DNA of 64,000 nt from Aliiroseovarius sp. (GCF_030148435.1 NZ_JASBTN010000007.1:1-64000); one strand, 5' to 3'; positions 17,126 through 26,381 are shown, counted from the first letter of the stretch. Numbers and translations: made by a program. Notes: generated from the sequence alone by a model not told the origin.

Positions 17126-17240
17126 GGTTTTGCGCGCGCATGGGACGCCATGGACGAAAATCCAGATATCCTGATTACGATCGGAGCGCGATCCGCGCCC
17201 CCTCTTGCCCTCGCCCGCATCTCGGCCTAGGGCTGGTGCC

Positions 17241-18053
17241 ATGAAAATACTCTTTCTTGGTGATGTCATGGGCCGCGCCGGACGGCGGGCCGTTTCCGAA
17301 CGATTGAAAACGCTGCGCGAGGAGTGGCGGCTGGATTTCGTCGTGGTGAATGCGGAAAATGCGACCTCGGGCGCCGGGCTGACCGCAGCCCATGCAAAGG
17401 CGATCCTCGAGGCCGGGGCCGACGTGATCACCTTGGGCGACCACGCCTTTGACCAGCGCGAGATGCTGACCTTCTGCGAGCAGGAGAAACGGATCATCCG
17501 CCCGCTCAACTTTGCCAAGGGCGCGCCGGGCTCCGGTGCGCGCATCTTCAAGGATGCGCGCGGGCGGCAGATTCTGGTCACTCAGGTCTTGGGCAATGTG
17601 TTCATGAAACGCGCGTTTGACGATCCGTTTTCCGCCGTGGATCAGGTGCTGCGCGCCAACCCCCTTGGGGGCAATGCCCAGGCGATTCTGGTCGATGTGC
17701 ATTGCGAAGCGACGTCCGAGAAAATGGCCCTGGGCCGCTGGTGTGACGGCCGTGCCTCCATGGTGGTCGGCACCCATACCCATGTGCCCACCAGTGACGC
17801 GATGATCCTTGGCAAGGGCACCGCCTATCTGACCGATGCGGGCATGTGCGGGGATTACAACTCGGTGATCGGCATGGAGGCCGAGGAGCCCATGCGCCGT
17901 TTCGTCACCGGCATGGCCAAGGGGCGCTTCACACCCGCGAATGGCGAGGGGACCCTGTCCGGTCTCTATGTCGAGACAGACGATCGCACCGGCCTCGCCA
18001 CCCGGGTCGAGATGGTGCGCAACGGGGGGCGGCTCAAGGACGCGCGCCCGTGA
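17241..18053 (+). CDS. YmdB-type metallophosphoesterase
   Basis: A 270-aa calcineurin-like phosphoesterase of the TIGR00282/YmdB family, characterised members of which cleave cyclic nucleotides. Visible motifs are FLGDVMGRAGR (metal-binding Asp), NAENATSGAG, TLGDHAFDQRE, VDVHCEATSEKMA and VGTHTHVPTSD. The ATG at 17241 fits the family N-terminus MKILFLGD. Its TGA overlaps the GTG start of the following DMT gene. The physiological substrate here is unknown. Confidence 0.88.
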   Translation: MKILFLGDVMGRAGRRAVSERLKTLREEWRLDFVVVNAENATSGAGLTAAHAKAILEAGADVITLGDHAFDQREMLTFCEQEKRIIRPLNFAKGAPGSGARIFKDARGRQILVTQVLGNVFMKRAFDDPFSAVDQVLRANPLGGNAQAILVDVHCEATSEKMALGRWCDGRASMVVGTHTHVPTSDAMILGKGTAYLTDAGMCGDYNSVIGMEAEEPMRRFVTGMAKGRFTPANGEGTLSGLYVETDDRTGLATRVEMVRNGGRLKDARP

Positions 18054-18955
18054 AAGGCCGGGCGGGGCTGGTCGGGTTCCTGGTCCTGCTGGGTGCAGGC
18101 TGGGGGCTGACCGGGGTGCTGGCGAAGATTGCCATCGAGGGCGGACACCGCCATTTCGGCATGATCTTCTGGCAGATGGTAATCAGCGCCCTGGTGCTGG
18201 GAGCGCTGACCTATTTGCGTGGCAAGCGGCCGGGGCTGGGGCGCCGCCAGATCGCATTCTACCTCTTCATCGCGCTCACCGGCACGGTTTTGCCCAATGC
18301 AGCGGGCTACACTGCGCTCGAACGCCTGCCTGCGGGTGTGCAGGCGATCACCATCGCCGCCGTGCCCATGTTCGCCTTCCCCATCGCACTGCTCCTGCGC
18401 AACGAAAGCTTCCGCCTGATGCGCCTGGCCGGGCTTGGCGTCGGGCTGGCCGGGGTTGCGCTTCTGGTCGCGCCCGAAACGTCACTGCCACCCGGTGTTG
18501 CGCTCTGGGTGCCGGTCGCGCTGATCGCGCCGCTGCTTTATGGGATCGAGGGCAACGTGGTCGCGAAATGGGGCACGGCGGGGCTCGATCCGATCCAGGC
18601 GCTGTTCGGGGCTTCGGTCCTGGGCGCCTGCCTGTCCCTTCCGCTGGCGCTGGGCACCGGCGCCTTCATCGACCCGACCCTGCCCTGGAACGGTGCCGAC
18701 TGGGCGTTGATCGGCAGCTCAACCATCCACGCGCTGGTCTATTCGGGCTATGTCTGGTTGGTTGGACGCGCCGGGCCCAGTTTCGCGGCCCAGGTGAGTT
18801 ACCTGGTGACGGGCTTCGGTGTGCTCTGGGCCATGGCGTTGCTGGGCGAAAACTACTCCGGTTGGGTCTGGGCTGCGCTTGGGTTGATGATGCTGGGGCT
18901 TTTCCTTGTGCAACCGCGCGAAAGCCGCTTGCCCGAGGCGCCCGCGCGCGCGTAA
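18050..18955 (+). CDS. DMT-superfamily (EamA) transporter
   Basis: A 301-aa polytopic membrane protein with about ten helices and two EamA repeats; GAGWGLTGVLAKIA opens repeat one and ALLLRNESF ends it. The GTG at 18050 overlaps the ymdB stop (GTGA), so I prefer it to the long track start. Such proteins export metabolites or amino acids, and the substrate cannot be inferred. Probably co-transcribed with ymdB and with the SLC13 gene 31 bp downstream. Confidence 0.85.
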   Translation: MKGRAGLVGFLVLLGAGWGLTGVLAKIAIEGGHRHFGMIFWQMVISALVLGALTYLRGKRPGLGRRQIAFYLFIALTGTVLPNAAGYTALERLPAGVQAITIAAVPMFAFPIALLLRNESFRLMRLAGLGVGLAGVALLVAPETSLPPGVALWVPVALIAPLLYGIEGNVVAKWGTAGLDPIQALFGASVLGACLSLPLALGTGAFIDPTLPWNGADWALIGSSTIHALVYSGYVWLVGRAGPSFAAQVSYLVTGFGVLWAMALLGENYSGWVWAALGLMMLGLFLVQPRESRLPEAPARA

Positions 18956-18986
18956 GTTCCCTGAAAACAAGGGCAGGGAGCCATCC

Positions 18987-20765
18987 ATGGGCATTATCGA
19001 GCTGAGCCAGACCGGACAGGCCATCCTGGCGCTGACCGTGGTCGGCATCATGTTCGTCCTGTTTCTTCGCGAAACCTTTCCGACCGAAGTCGTGGCGATA
19101 GCCGGGGTGGCCCTGATGCTGGTCTCGGGTGTGCTGCCCTATGACGATGCGCTGATGGTATTGTCCAATCCCGCACCCTGGACCATTGCCGCGATGTTCA
19201 TTGTCATGGGGGCATTGGTGCGCACCGGCGCATTGGATTGGTTCACCCAGAAAGCCGAGGCCCAGGCGGCGGTGCGCCCGATGGTGGCGGTCGGCACGTT
19301 GATGGCCTTCGTCATCGTCAGTTCGGCGGTGGTGTCTAACACGCCGGTCGTGGTGGTGATGATCCCGGTCTTCGTGCAGCTGGCGCGCAAGCTGGGCACC
19401 TCGGCGTCGAAACTGCTGATCCCGCTCAGCTATGCCGCCATTTTGGGAGGGACGCTGACCCTGATCGGTACTTCGACAAACCTGCTGGTCGACGGTGTCG
19501 CCCGCGCCCATGACATGAAGCCCTTCTCGATCTTCGAGGTCACGCCCCTGGGTCTGGTCCTGGTCGCCTGGGGCATGCTCTACCTTTATTTCATCGGTCC
19601 GCGTCTGCTGCCGGAGCGTGACAGCATGGCGACGCTGCTTTCCGACCGAAGCCGCAAGAAATTCTTCACCGAGGCGGTCATCCCCCCGGAAAGCAACCTG
19701 GTCGGTCGCGAGGTCACGGGCGTTCAGCTGTTCAAGCGCGAAGGCGTGCGGCTGGTCGATGTCATTCGCGGCGACATGTCGCTGCGCCGCGATCTGAAAG
19801 GTGTCGAGTTGCAGGTCGGAGACCGTGTGGTCCTGCGCACCGCCATGACCGAAATTCTGAGCCTGCAGCGCAACAAGAGCCTCAAACGGGTCGATCAGGT
19901 GAGCGCGGTCGAGACCACAACGGTCGAGACCCTGATCTCGCCGGGCTGCAAGATGGTCGGCAAGTCGCTGGGCCAGCTGCGTCTGCGCCGCCGCTACGGT
20001 GTCTACCCGCTGGCGGTGCACCGCAAGAACCAGAATATCGGGCGGCAGCTTGACGACCTTGTGGTGCGGGTGGGGGATACGCTGCTGCTTGAAGGTGCGC
20101 CGGAGGATATCCAGCGTCTGGCCAGCGACATGGAGCTGGTGGACGTGTCGAAACCCTCGGCCCGCGAGTTTCGCCGCAGCCATGCACCGCTTGCCATTGC
20201 CGCGCTTGTGGGGATCGTCGCCCTGGCCGGTTTCGGTGTTGCACCGATCTTCTACCTCGCGATCCTGGCTGTGGCCGGCGTGTTGGTCACGCGCTGTATA
20301 GACGCGGATGAAGCGTTCGGTTTTGTCGACGGTCGCCTGCTGGCGCTGATCTTTGCCATGCTCGCCATCGGCGCGGCGCTGGAGGCGTCGGGCGCGGTCA
20401 AGCTGATTGCCGAGGGGCTGGCACCGGTGTTGGGCAATTTGCCACCCTTCCTGATCGTCTGGGCGATCTACCTGTTGACCTCGGTTCTGACCGAGCTTGT
20501 CTCGAACAACGCCGTGGCCGTTGTCGTGACCCCCATCGCGATCGGCCTGGCCGGTGCTCTGGGCATCGACGCGCGACCCCTTGTGGTGGCCGTGATGGTC
20601 GCCGCGTCGGCCAGCTTCGCTACTCCGATCGGGTATCAGACCAATATGCTGGTCTATGGTCCCGGCGGATATCGCTTTACCGATTTCATGAAGGTGGGCA
20701 TTCCCCTGAACCTGTCGGTCGGGCTCTTGGCTTCGGCCCTCATTCCCTTCATTTGGCCGCTGTGA
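18987..20765 (+). CDS. SLC13-family permease with two RCK_C (TrkA-C) domains
   Basis: A 592-aa membrane protein. Two transport halves (residues about 10-215 and 405-592) flank a cytosolic region of about 180 residues that carries two TrkA-C-like domains (EVTGVQLFKREGVRLVDVIRG and GKSLGQLRLRRRYGVYPLAV). The paired SNT signatures are IGTSTNLLVDG and TPIGYQTNMLVYGPGGY. Related proteins transport sulfate, carboxylates or other anions with sodium. ATG at 18987 is preceded by GGGCAGGGAG. A convergent paralogue lies at 21270-23051. Confidence 0.88.
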   Translation: MGIIELSQTGQAILALTVVGIMFVLFLRETFPTEVVAIAGVALMLVSGVLPYDDALMVLSNPAPWTIAAMFIVMGALVRTGALDWFTQKAEAQAAVRPMVAVGTLMAFVIVSSAVVSNTPVVVVMIPVFVQLARKLGTSASKLLIPLSYAAILGGTLTLIGTSTNLLVDGVARAHDMKPFSIFEVTPLGLVLVAWGMLYLYFIGPRLLPERDSMATLLSDRSRKKFFTEAVIPPESNLVGREVTGVQLFKREGVRLVDVIRGDMSLRRDLKGVELQVGDRVVLRTAMTEILSLQRNKSLKRVDQVSAVETTTVETLISPGCKMVGKSLGQLRLRRRYGVYPLAVHRKNQNIGRQLDDLVVRVGDTLLLEGAPEDIQRLASDMELVDVSKPSAREFRRSHAPLAIAALVGIVALAGFGVAPIFYLAILAVAGVLVTRCIDADEAFGFVDGRLLALIFAMLAIGAALEASGAVKLIAEGLAPVLGNLPPFLIVWAIYLLTSVLTELVSNNAVAVVVTPIAIGLAGALGIDARPLVVAVMVAASASFATPIGYQTNMLVYGPGGYRFTDFMKVGIPLNLSVGLLASALIPFIWPL

Positions 20766-21265
20766 GTCCCGGACTCAAACGGCAAACGATCGAGGTGCTG
20801 GCCCACCGGCGCCTGAACCTCCAGATGGCCCGTCAGGCAATAGCCTGGGGCTGGGCGCTGATCGACGAGGGGCTGACTTCGGATGCGGTATTCGTCCTGA
20901 CCGCCCAGACACCCGAGGTGCACTGGGGCGAACTGAACAGCCTGGTCGATCGGGTGGCAGCAGAATTGTCCCTGGCCAGACCTGCGGACGAAGCCACCGC
21001 AACGCGATGGCTTGCGGCGCTTCACCTGCGTGACATTCTGGCGGCAGGCGGCGATGACTTCACCGCGCTCAAGAAGGTTTCGCGCCTCTGGTTCGACCAC
21101 CAGACACCGGATCTTCACCGGTTCTATCGGCTGAAACACGCCATCCGCGAGGTCGAGACCTCCGGCACACAGGGCCACTGGGCGGGTCTGACCCGGGACA
21201 ACTGGCGGACCATCCTCAGTGATGAAGCGGCCCGCTGGCTGGCCGCGTACCCTTTGCCACTGTAA
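20762..21265 (+). CDS. Hypothetical protein, 167 aa, between two SLC13 paralogues
   Basis: I do not recognise a family. The GTG at 20762 overlaps the SLC13 stop (GTGA), supporting this start over the TTG nine bases upstream. The protein is soluble and helix-rich, with no signal peptide; notable segments are ARQAIAWGWALIDEGLTSDAVFVL and LKKVSRLWFDHQTPDLHRFYRLKHAI. Translational coupling suggests a partner role for the permease. Its 3' end is 4 bp from the convergent second SLC13 gene. Confidence 0.75.
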   Translation: MSPGLKRQTIEVLAHRRLNLQMARQAIAWGWALIDEGLTSDAVFVLTAQTPEVHWGELNSLVDRVAAELSLARPADEATATRWLAALHLRDILAAGGDDFTALKKVSRLWFDHQTPDLHRFYRLKHAIREVETSGTQGHWAGLTRDNWRTILSDEAARWLAAYPLPL

Positions 21266-21269
21266 CGTT

Positions 21270-23051
21270 TCAGAGCGGCCAGAAGGTCAGGATGGCCGGG
21301 ATCGACACCGCGACAACCAGGACCTCCAGCGGCAGTCCCATGCGCCAGTAATCGCCGAAGCGATAGCCGCCCGGCCCCAGGATCAGCGTATTGTTCTTAT
21401 GCCCGATCGGGGTGAGGAAGGCGCAGGAGGCGGCCACGGCCACTGCCATCAGGAACGGGTCCGGGTTCCTGTCCAGCGCCTGCGCCATCTGGATGCCGAC
21501 GGGAGCCGCGACAATGGTGGTGGCGGTGTTGTTCAGAACGTCCGACAGGGTCATGGTGACGATCATCAGAACCGTCAGCACCGCCCAGGCGGGCAGGCCT
21601 TCGGTGACACCCACGAGGGCCCCGGCGATCAGTTCCGTGCCCCCCGAGGTCTCAAGCGCGGCGCCCAGGGGGATCATGCTGCCCAACAGCACCACGACGG
21701 GCCATTCGATGTGGGTATACAGCTCGGACAGGGGAACGATCCGGGTCAGCACAAAGCCGACCACGACCAGCCCGAGCGCCACCGGCAGATAGACCAGCCC
21801 GAAGCTGGCCGCGGCCACGGCGGCAGCAAACATGCCGATCGCCCACCAGACCTTCCGGTCCTGAGTCACCGACAGGCCACGCTCCGCCAGGGGCAGGCAG
21901 CCCAACCACTCGGTCACATCCGGCTCGGCCCCGGCAGGCACCAGAAGAAGAAGGATGTCCCCCGGCCACACCACCGTCTTGCGTACCTGTTTCGTGATCC
22001 GCTTGCCGCCGCGTGAAATCCCCATCAGCACGGACCGCTGCCGCCAGTTCAGCCCGATTGCCTGTGCCGTCTTGCCATTGATGCGGGCGGTTTCGGGAAC
22101 CACGACCTCGATCTTCGACAGGCCCGCCCCCTCGGCGGTCAGCTTTTCCTGTCGGCCCGCTTCTGCGAAATCCAAAGACAGGGCGACGCGAAATTCATCA
22201 AGCGCCTCGGGCCGGGCTTCCAGCACCAGCGCATCATGTTCACGAATCTCGGTGTAGCGCTGGGTGCCATAACGCCGCTTGCCCCCGCGCACCACGCCCA
22301 GGATCGCCACATCGTTCCGCGCGGCGTCCTCGTCCAGGTGCATCACGCGTTTGCCGATCAGCTTCGAACCTGCGGGCACCGTGAGCTCGGCGATATACTG
22401 GCCATGATCGCCCATCGGGTCGCCGCCATTCCCGGTCTCCTCCGGTTGCGGGATCAGGCGCCAGCCGATCAGCGCCACGAAGGCGAGTCCGACAATCGCC
22501 GTCACCCCGCCCACGGGGGCGAAGTCGAACATGCGAAACGGTTCGCCCAGGGCATCGCCGCGGATCGAGGCAATAATGATGTTGGGCGGCGTGCCGATCA
22601 GCGTGACCATGCCGCCCAGGATGGTGGCGAAGGAGAGCGGCATCAGGCTCAGACCCGTTGCCCGGCCAGCCTTGCGGGCAGTCTGCATGTCGACGGGCAT
22701 GAGCAGCGCCAGTGCGGCCACGTTGTTCATGAAGGCGGACAGAACTCCGCCGATCGCCCCCATGATCGCGATATGCGCACCGAGGCTGCGGGTGGCATCC
22801 ACAAGCGTGCGCGTGATCAGGAACACCGCGCCGGACCTGACCAGCCCGGCCGAAACCACCAGTACCAGGGCCACCACCAGGGTTGCCGGATGGCCGAACC
22901 CGTCGAACGCGTGTTTCGCATCCACCACACCCAGGACCACCGCCAGCATGAGCGCGGCAAAGGCGACGAGATCGTAGCGGAATTTTCCCCAAAGGAGCAG
23001 ACCGAACACGGTCCCGAACAGGCTGAAAAGAATGATCTGGTCATTGGTCAT
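21270..23051 (-). CDS. SLC13-family permease with two RCK_C domains, paralogue
   Basis: A 593-aa protein with the same plan as the gene at 18987: SLC13 half (FMNNVAALALLMPV, IGTPPNIIIASIRG), a cytosolic region with two TrkA-C-like units (KLIGKRVMHLDEDAARNDVAILG and GKTAQAIGLNWRQRSVLMGISRGGKRI), then the second half (LNNTATTIVAAPVG, TPIGHKNNTLILGPGGYRFGDY). The ATG at 23051 (MTNDQIILF) is the only reasonable start inside the 744-aa track ORF. Convergent orientation and moderate identity suggest an old duplication with inversion or independent acquisition. Confidence 0.88.
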   Translation of the reverse strand: MTNDQIILFSLFGTVFGLLLWGKFRYDLVAFAALMLAVVLGVVDAKHAFDGFGHPATLVVALVLVVSAGLVRSGAVFLITRTLVDATRSLGAHIAIMGAIGGVLSAFMNNVAALALLMPVDMQTARKAGRATGLSLMPLSFATILGGMVTLIGTPPNIIIASIRGDALGEPFRMFDFAPVGGVTAIVGLAFVALIGWRLIPQPEETGNGGDPMGDHGQYIAELTVPAGSKLIGKRVMHLDEDAARNDVAILGVVRGGKRRYGTQRYTEIREHDALVLEARPEALDEFRVALSLDFAEAGRQEKLTAEGAGLSKIEVVVPETARINGKTAQAIGLNWRQRSVLMGISRGGKRITKQVRKTVVWPGDILLLLVPAGAEPDVTEWLGCLPLAERGLSVTQDRKVWWAIGMFAAAVAAASFGLVYLPVALGLVVVGFVLTRIVPLSELYTHIEWPVVVLLGSMIPLGAALETSGGTELIAGALVGVTEGLPAWAVLTVLMIVTMTLSDVLNNTATTIVAAPVGIQMAQALDRNPDPFLMAVAVAASCAFLTPIGHKNNTLILGPGGYRFGDYWRMGLPLEVLVVAVSIPAILTFWPL

Positions 23052-23157
23052 GGCCCATGGATAGCGCGCCGTTCGGCCCGGGTCATCATCAATCCGCCCC
23101 AGACCGGCTGCCGCCCTGTCACACTCGCCCGTCCCGCCGCTCGGGGTGGGCAAGCCT

Positions 23158-23209
23158 CCTTTCATCTTTCCGGAAATATCCCGGGGGGTCTGGGGGGCTG
23201 GCCCCCCAG
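23158..23209 (-). repeat. Dispersed GC-hairpin / CCCCCGGGATATTT repeat, copy 2
   Basis: On the minus strand the order is CTGGGGGGCtgGCCCCCCAG (9-bp perfect stem), then ACCCCCCGGGATATTTCC, then AAAGATGAAAGGA. This matches the element at 11142-11204. It lies in the 203-bp gap between the SLC13 start and the lysE stop, where no gene is seen. The presence of two copies in 12 kb marks it as a dispersed repeat. Confidence 0.65.
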
Positions 23210-23254
23210 TCACGCCCAACCAAAGGCAATGACGGTGAGCGCGCGCCTTACCGC

Positions 23255-23848
23255 TCAGGCGAAGAGCACCGGCAGAATCGAGGCCACCAGCAGCCCCGCC
23301 ATGGTCCAGTTGAACAGGGTCAGCCGCCGCCGGTTGGTCAGCACCCGTTTGATCTCGCGCCCCAGCACGGTCCAGCTCGACACGCAGGGCAGGTTGATCA
23401 GCCCGAAAATCAGCGCCACCACCCCCACCGCCCAGAGACTGCGATCCGGTGCATAGGCGGTGATCGCGGTCAGCGCCATGATCCAGGCCTTCGGGTTGAC
23501 CCACTGAAACGCCGCCGCCTGCAGAAAGGTAATCGGCCGCGCTCCACTGTCCCCGCGCCCCGGCTCACCTGCCCGGGCGATCTTCCAGGCCAGCCAGCAC
23601 AGGTAGGCCAGCGAGGCCCATTTCAACACTTCATGCGCCACCGGCCAGCGGTCGAAGACCTGCATCAGCCCGGCGCCCACCAGCAGCACCATCACCGTGA
23701 AGCCGATCCCGACCCCCAGCATATGCGGCACCGTCCGGCGAAAGCCGAAATTGGCGCCCGAGGCCATCAGCATGAGGTTGTTCGGCCCCGGCGTGATCGA
23801 CGAGACGAAGGCGAAGGTGCACAGGGCAAGGATCAGCTCGATTGACAT
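23255..23848 (-). CDS. LysE/RhtB-family exporter
   Basis: A 197-aa inner-membrane protein with about six helices. The family signature TPGPNNLMLMASGANFGFRR follows the first helix, and FQWVNPKAWIMAL is typical of the C-terminal half. Such proteins export amino acids such as lysine, threonine or homoserine. I start at MSIELIL; an ATG four codons upstream (23860) is possible and would overlap the palindromic operator. It is divergent from an Lrp-type regulator, which is the expected controller. Confidence 0.85.
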   Translation of the reverse strand: MSIELILALCTFAFVSSITPGPNNLMLMASGANFGFRRTVPHMLGVGIGFTVMVLLVGAGLMQVFDRWPVAHEVLKWASLAYLCWLAWKIARAGEPGRGDSGARPITFLQAAAFQWVNPKAWIMALTAITAYAPDRSLWAVGVVALIFGLINLPCVSSWTVLGREIKRVLTNRRRLTLFNWTMAGLLVASILPVLFA

Positions 23849-23851
23849 GTT

Positions 23852-23878
23852 CGCAATCATTGCGCAGATTTCGCGCAA
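23852..23878. promoter_or_regulatory. Candidate Lrp operator between lysE and lrp
   Basis: TTGCGC-N7-GCGCAA (23860-23878) is a perfect inverted repeat, and an additional TCGCAA half-site at 23852 pairs with ATTGCG. Lrp/AsnC proteins bind such TTGC...GCAA arrays, so binding here could control both divergent genes. The site overlaps the alternative upstream start of the exporter. Confidence 0.5.
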
Positions 23879-23921
23879 CAGGGCTGCAATATGTGGTGAA
23901 TGAAAGCTAAATGTGCAATGA

Positions 23922-24374
23922 ATGATGAAGATGGATGACCTGAATCGCCGAATATTGCAGGAGTTCACCCGCAATGCCCGCCTGCCAAACACCGAACTGG
24001 CCGAGCGTGTGGGCCTTTCCCCCTCTGCCTGCCTGCGCCGGGTGCAGGAGTTGGAGCGCAAGGGCGTGATCACCGGCTACCGTGCCACATTGAGCCCCGA
24101 GGCGATGGGCATCGGCTTTACCGCCTATGTCACCGTCGGGCTGAACGATCACACCAAACAGGGACAGGAGTCCTTCGAGCGCGCTGTCGCGATCTATGAC
24201 GAGGTGCGCGAGTGCCACAATATCACCGGCACCGTCGAATACCTTCTGCGGGTCGAGGCCGCGGACCTGATCGCCTACAAGCGCTTTCACACCGACAAGC
24301 TTGGCACCCTGCCGCAGGTGCGCCAGCTTGTAACCCATGTGGTCATGGGGTCTCCGAAGGATGATCGGGCGTGA
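23922..24374 (+). CDS. Lrp/AsnC-family transcriptional regulator
   Basis: A 150-aa regulator with an N-terminal winged HTH (LPNTELAERVGLSPSACLRRVQELE) and a C-terminal RAM ligand-binding domain (residues about 70-145, with the CHNITGTVEYLLRVE strand). Length fits the family. Divergent from a LysE-type exporter with palindromes in the 73-bp gap, so it probably senses an amino acid and tunes its export. Three closely spaced ATG codons (23922, 23925, 23931) are possible starts. Confidence 0.9.
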   Translation: MMKMDDLNRRILQEFTRNARLPNTELAERVGLSPSACLRRVQELERKGVITGYRATLSPEAMGIGFTAYVTVGLNDHTKQGQESFERAVAIYDEVRECHNITGTVEYLLRVEAADLIAYKRFHTDKLGTLPQVRQLVTHVVMGSPKDDRA

Positions 24375-24446
24375 CAGTCTCGTGGTGCTCGGGTCGGGCG
24401 CAATGGAGGGATGGAAACCGCCGCCTTCGGACCCGGAGCGCCGCCC

Positions 24447-25403
24447 TTACACCATCACGCTTTCCGACCCCGCCGCCTCGCGCAGGTTGCGGGCCAGAAG
24501 GTCCATCGCGGCCATGCGGACGGCAACGCCCATTTCAACCTGTTCCTGGATCACCGAGCGGTTGATGTCATCGGCGATGGTGCCGTCGATCTCGACACCC
24601 CGGTTCATCGGGCCCGGGTGCATGACGATGGCATCGTCCTTGGCATGGGCCAGCTTGGCGGCATCGAGCCCGTAGCGGTGATAGTATTCGCGTTCGGACG
24701 GGATGAAGCCACCGTCCATGCGCTCGCGCTGAAGGCGCAGCATCATGACCACGTCCGCGTCTTTCAGCCCCTCTTCCATGTCATGATAGACCTCGACCCC
24801 GAATTGGTCGATCTGGCTGGGCATCAGCGTGGGTGGACCAACCAGGCGCACGCGGTTTTCCATCTTGCCCAGAAGGATCAGGTTCGACCGGGCGACTCGG
24901 CTGTGGGCAATATCACCGCAGATGGCGATGGTCAGCCGGTGCAGGCGGCCTTTCTCGCGCCGGATCGTCAGCGCGTCCAGCAGCGCCTGGGTCGGGTGTT
25001 CATGCTTGCCGTCTCCGGCGTTCAGTACGGCGCAATTCACCTTCTCGGCCAGCAGGTTCACCGCGCCGGAATGGGGGTGGCGCACGACCAGCAGGTCCGG
25101 GTGCATCGCATTCAGCGTCAGCGCCGTGTCGATCAGCGTCTCGCCCTTTTTGATCGACGATGCCTGCATCGCCATGTTCATCACATCCGCACCCAGCCGC
25201 TTGCCGGCAATCTCGAAACTCGCCTGGGTGCGGGTCGAGTTCTCGAAGAACATGTTGATCTGCGTAAGCCCCTTCAGCGCCTTCGATCGCTTAACCGTCT
25301 GCCGGTTCAGGCCGACATAGCGGTCGGCCAGGTCCAGAACGCTGGTGATCTCGGTCGGGTGCAGGGGTTCGATGCCCAGAAGATGGCGCTGGCGGAATGT
25401 CAT
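24447..25403 (-). CDS. pyrB: Aspartate carbamoyltransferase catalytic subunit
   Basis: A 318-aa enzyme that makes N-carbamoyl-aspartate, the first committed step of pyrimidine synthesis. The carbamoyl-phosphate motif is [13 protein letters not shown], with [12 protein letters not shown] and [11 protein letters not shown] further on. I start at [10 protein letters not shown] (25403); the longer track ORF runs into the divergent glycosylase region. Class-A ATCases often need a DHOase-like partner, which may be the pyrX product 12 kb away. Divergent from the uracil-DNA glycosylase gene. Confidence 0.95.
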   Translation of the reverse strand: MTFRQRHLLGIEPLHPTEITSVLDLADRYVGLNRQTVKRSKALKGLTQINMFFENSTRTQASFEIAGKRLGADVMNMAMQASSIKKGETLIDTALTLNAMHPDLLVVRHPHSGAVNLLAEKVNCAVLNAGDGKHEHPTQALLDALTIRREKGRLHRLTIAICGDIAHSRVARSNLILLGKMENRVRLVGPPTLMPSQIDQFGVEVYHDMEEGLKDADVVMMLRLQRERMDGGFIPSEREYYHRYGLDAAKLAHAKDDAIVMHPGPMNRGVEIDGTIADDINRSVIQEQVEMGVAVRMAAMDLLARNLREAAGSESVMV

Positions 25404-25512
25404 GGGAGCCTCCGGATGGGTCTTGGCCCGGGTATAGGCCGCGCGCGGGGCTTCGTCCATAGGCTGGCGCGCAGCGTTTGCGCCTTGCCGCCCGCGCCCG
25501 TAGATTGGGCGC

Positions 25513-26319
25513 ATGGAATCGGCAAAGGACAGCGCATTGGATTGGCACGTCGCCCGAGCCGCTCTTGAGTGGCAGCTCGAAATGGGCGTGAGCGAGTTCA
25601 TCGGCGAGGCGCCGGTGGACCGTTTTGCCGTTGAACCACCTGCGCCGAAACCGGCCGCCGTGCCGCAGAAGCCGGCCCGGCCGGTCATGCCCGGGAAGAT
25701 CGAGGAGCCCAGGGTCGATCACGTCGCGCTGGCCAAGCAGATGGCGGCGGGGGCGCCCGACCTGGACGGGCTGCGCGCCGCCCTGGGCGCCTTCGAGGGC
25801 TGTGAGCTGAAGAAGGGCGCGCGCAATCTGGTTTTCGCCGACGGCAACCCGGCCGCCCGCGTCATGGTGATCGGCGAGGCGCCGGGCCGCGACGAGGACC
25901 GCGAGGGCAAGCCCTTCGTCGGTCGCGCCGGGCAGCTTCTGGACAGGATGTTCGACGCGATCGGCATGGGCCGCGCAGCGACCCTGTCGAAGGACGCTCT
26001 GTACATCACCAACGTACTGCCCTGGCGACCGCCGCAGAACCGCGATCCGAATCCGGACGAGGTGGCGATGCTGATGCCCTTCGTACAGCGCCATGTCGAA
26101 TTGGTGGCGCCGGATGTGCTGGTGCTGATGGGCAACCACGCCTGTCAGGCGGTGCTGGGCAAACGCGGCATCACACGCCTGCGCGGCCAGTGGGAAGAGG
26201 CTCTCGGGCGCCCGGTTCTGCCGATGTTCCACCCGGCCTACCTGCTGCGCAATCCGCACGCGAAACGCGAGGCCTGGGCGGACCTGCTGGCGCTGCAGGC
26301 CAGGCTGCGCGACCTTTAG
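25513..26319 (+). CDS. Uracil-DNA glycosylase, family-4-like without most Fe-S cysteines
   Basis: A 268-aa DNA-repair enzyme that removes uracil. Motif A is [23 protein letters not shown] and motif B is [11 protein letters not shown], as in family 4/5 UDGs; an N-terminal extension of about 90 residues precedes the core. Family 4 enzymes bind a 4Fe-4S cluster through four cysteines. Aligned by eye to the Thermus enzyme, only C97 remains; the other positions read F94, W171 and L187. It therefore probably lacks the cluster. Divergent from pyrB, 109 bp away. Confidence 0.85.
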   Translation: MESAKDSALDWHVARAALEWQLEMGVSEFIGEAPVDRFAVEPPAPKPAAVPQKPARPVMPGKIEEPRVDHVALAKQMAAGAPDLDGLRAALGAFEGCELKKGARNLVFADGNPAARVMVIGEAPGRDEDREGKPFVGRAGQLLDRMFDAIGMGRAATLSKDALYITNVLPWRPPQNRDPNPDEVAMLMPFVQRHVELVAPDVLVLMGNHACQAVLGKRGITRLRGQWEEALGRPVLPMFHPAYLLRNPHAKREAWADLLALQARLRDL

Positions 26320-26381
26320 GTCCGTTGCGTCCCGGAGCCGCTTGGGGTTAGCTGCGCGCAACAGAACACAGGAGCCCGCCC

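Noticed and set aside
18666-20183. 505-aa minus-strand ORF
   Set aside because: Antisense to the DMT and SLC13 genes; composition is that of a shadow frame.
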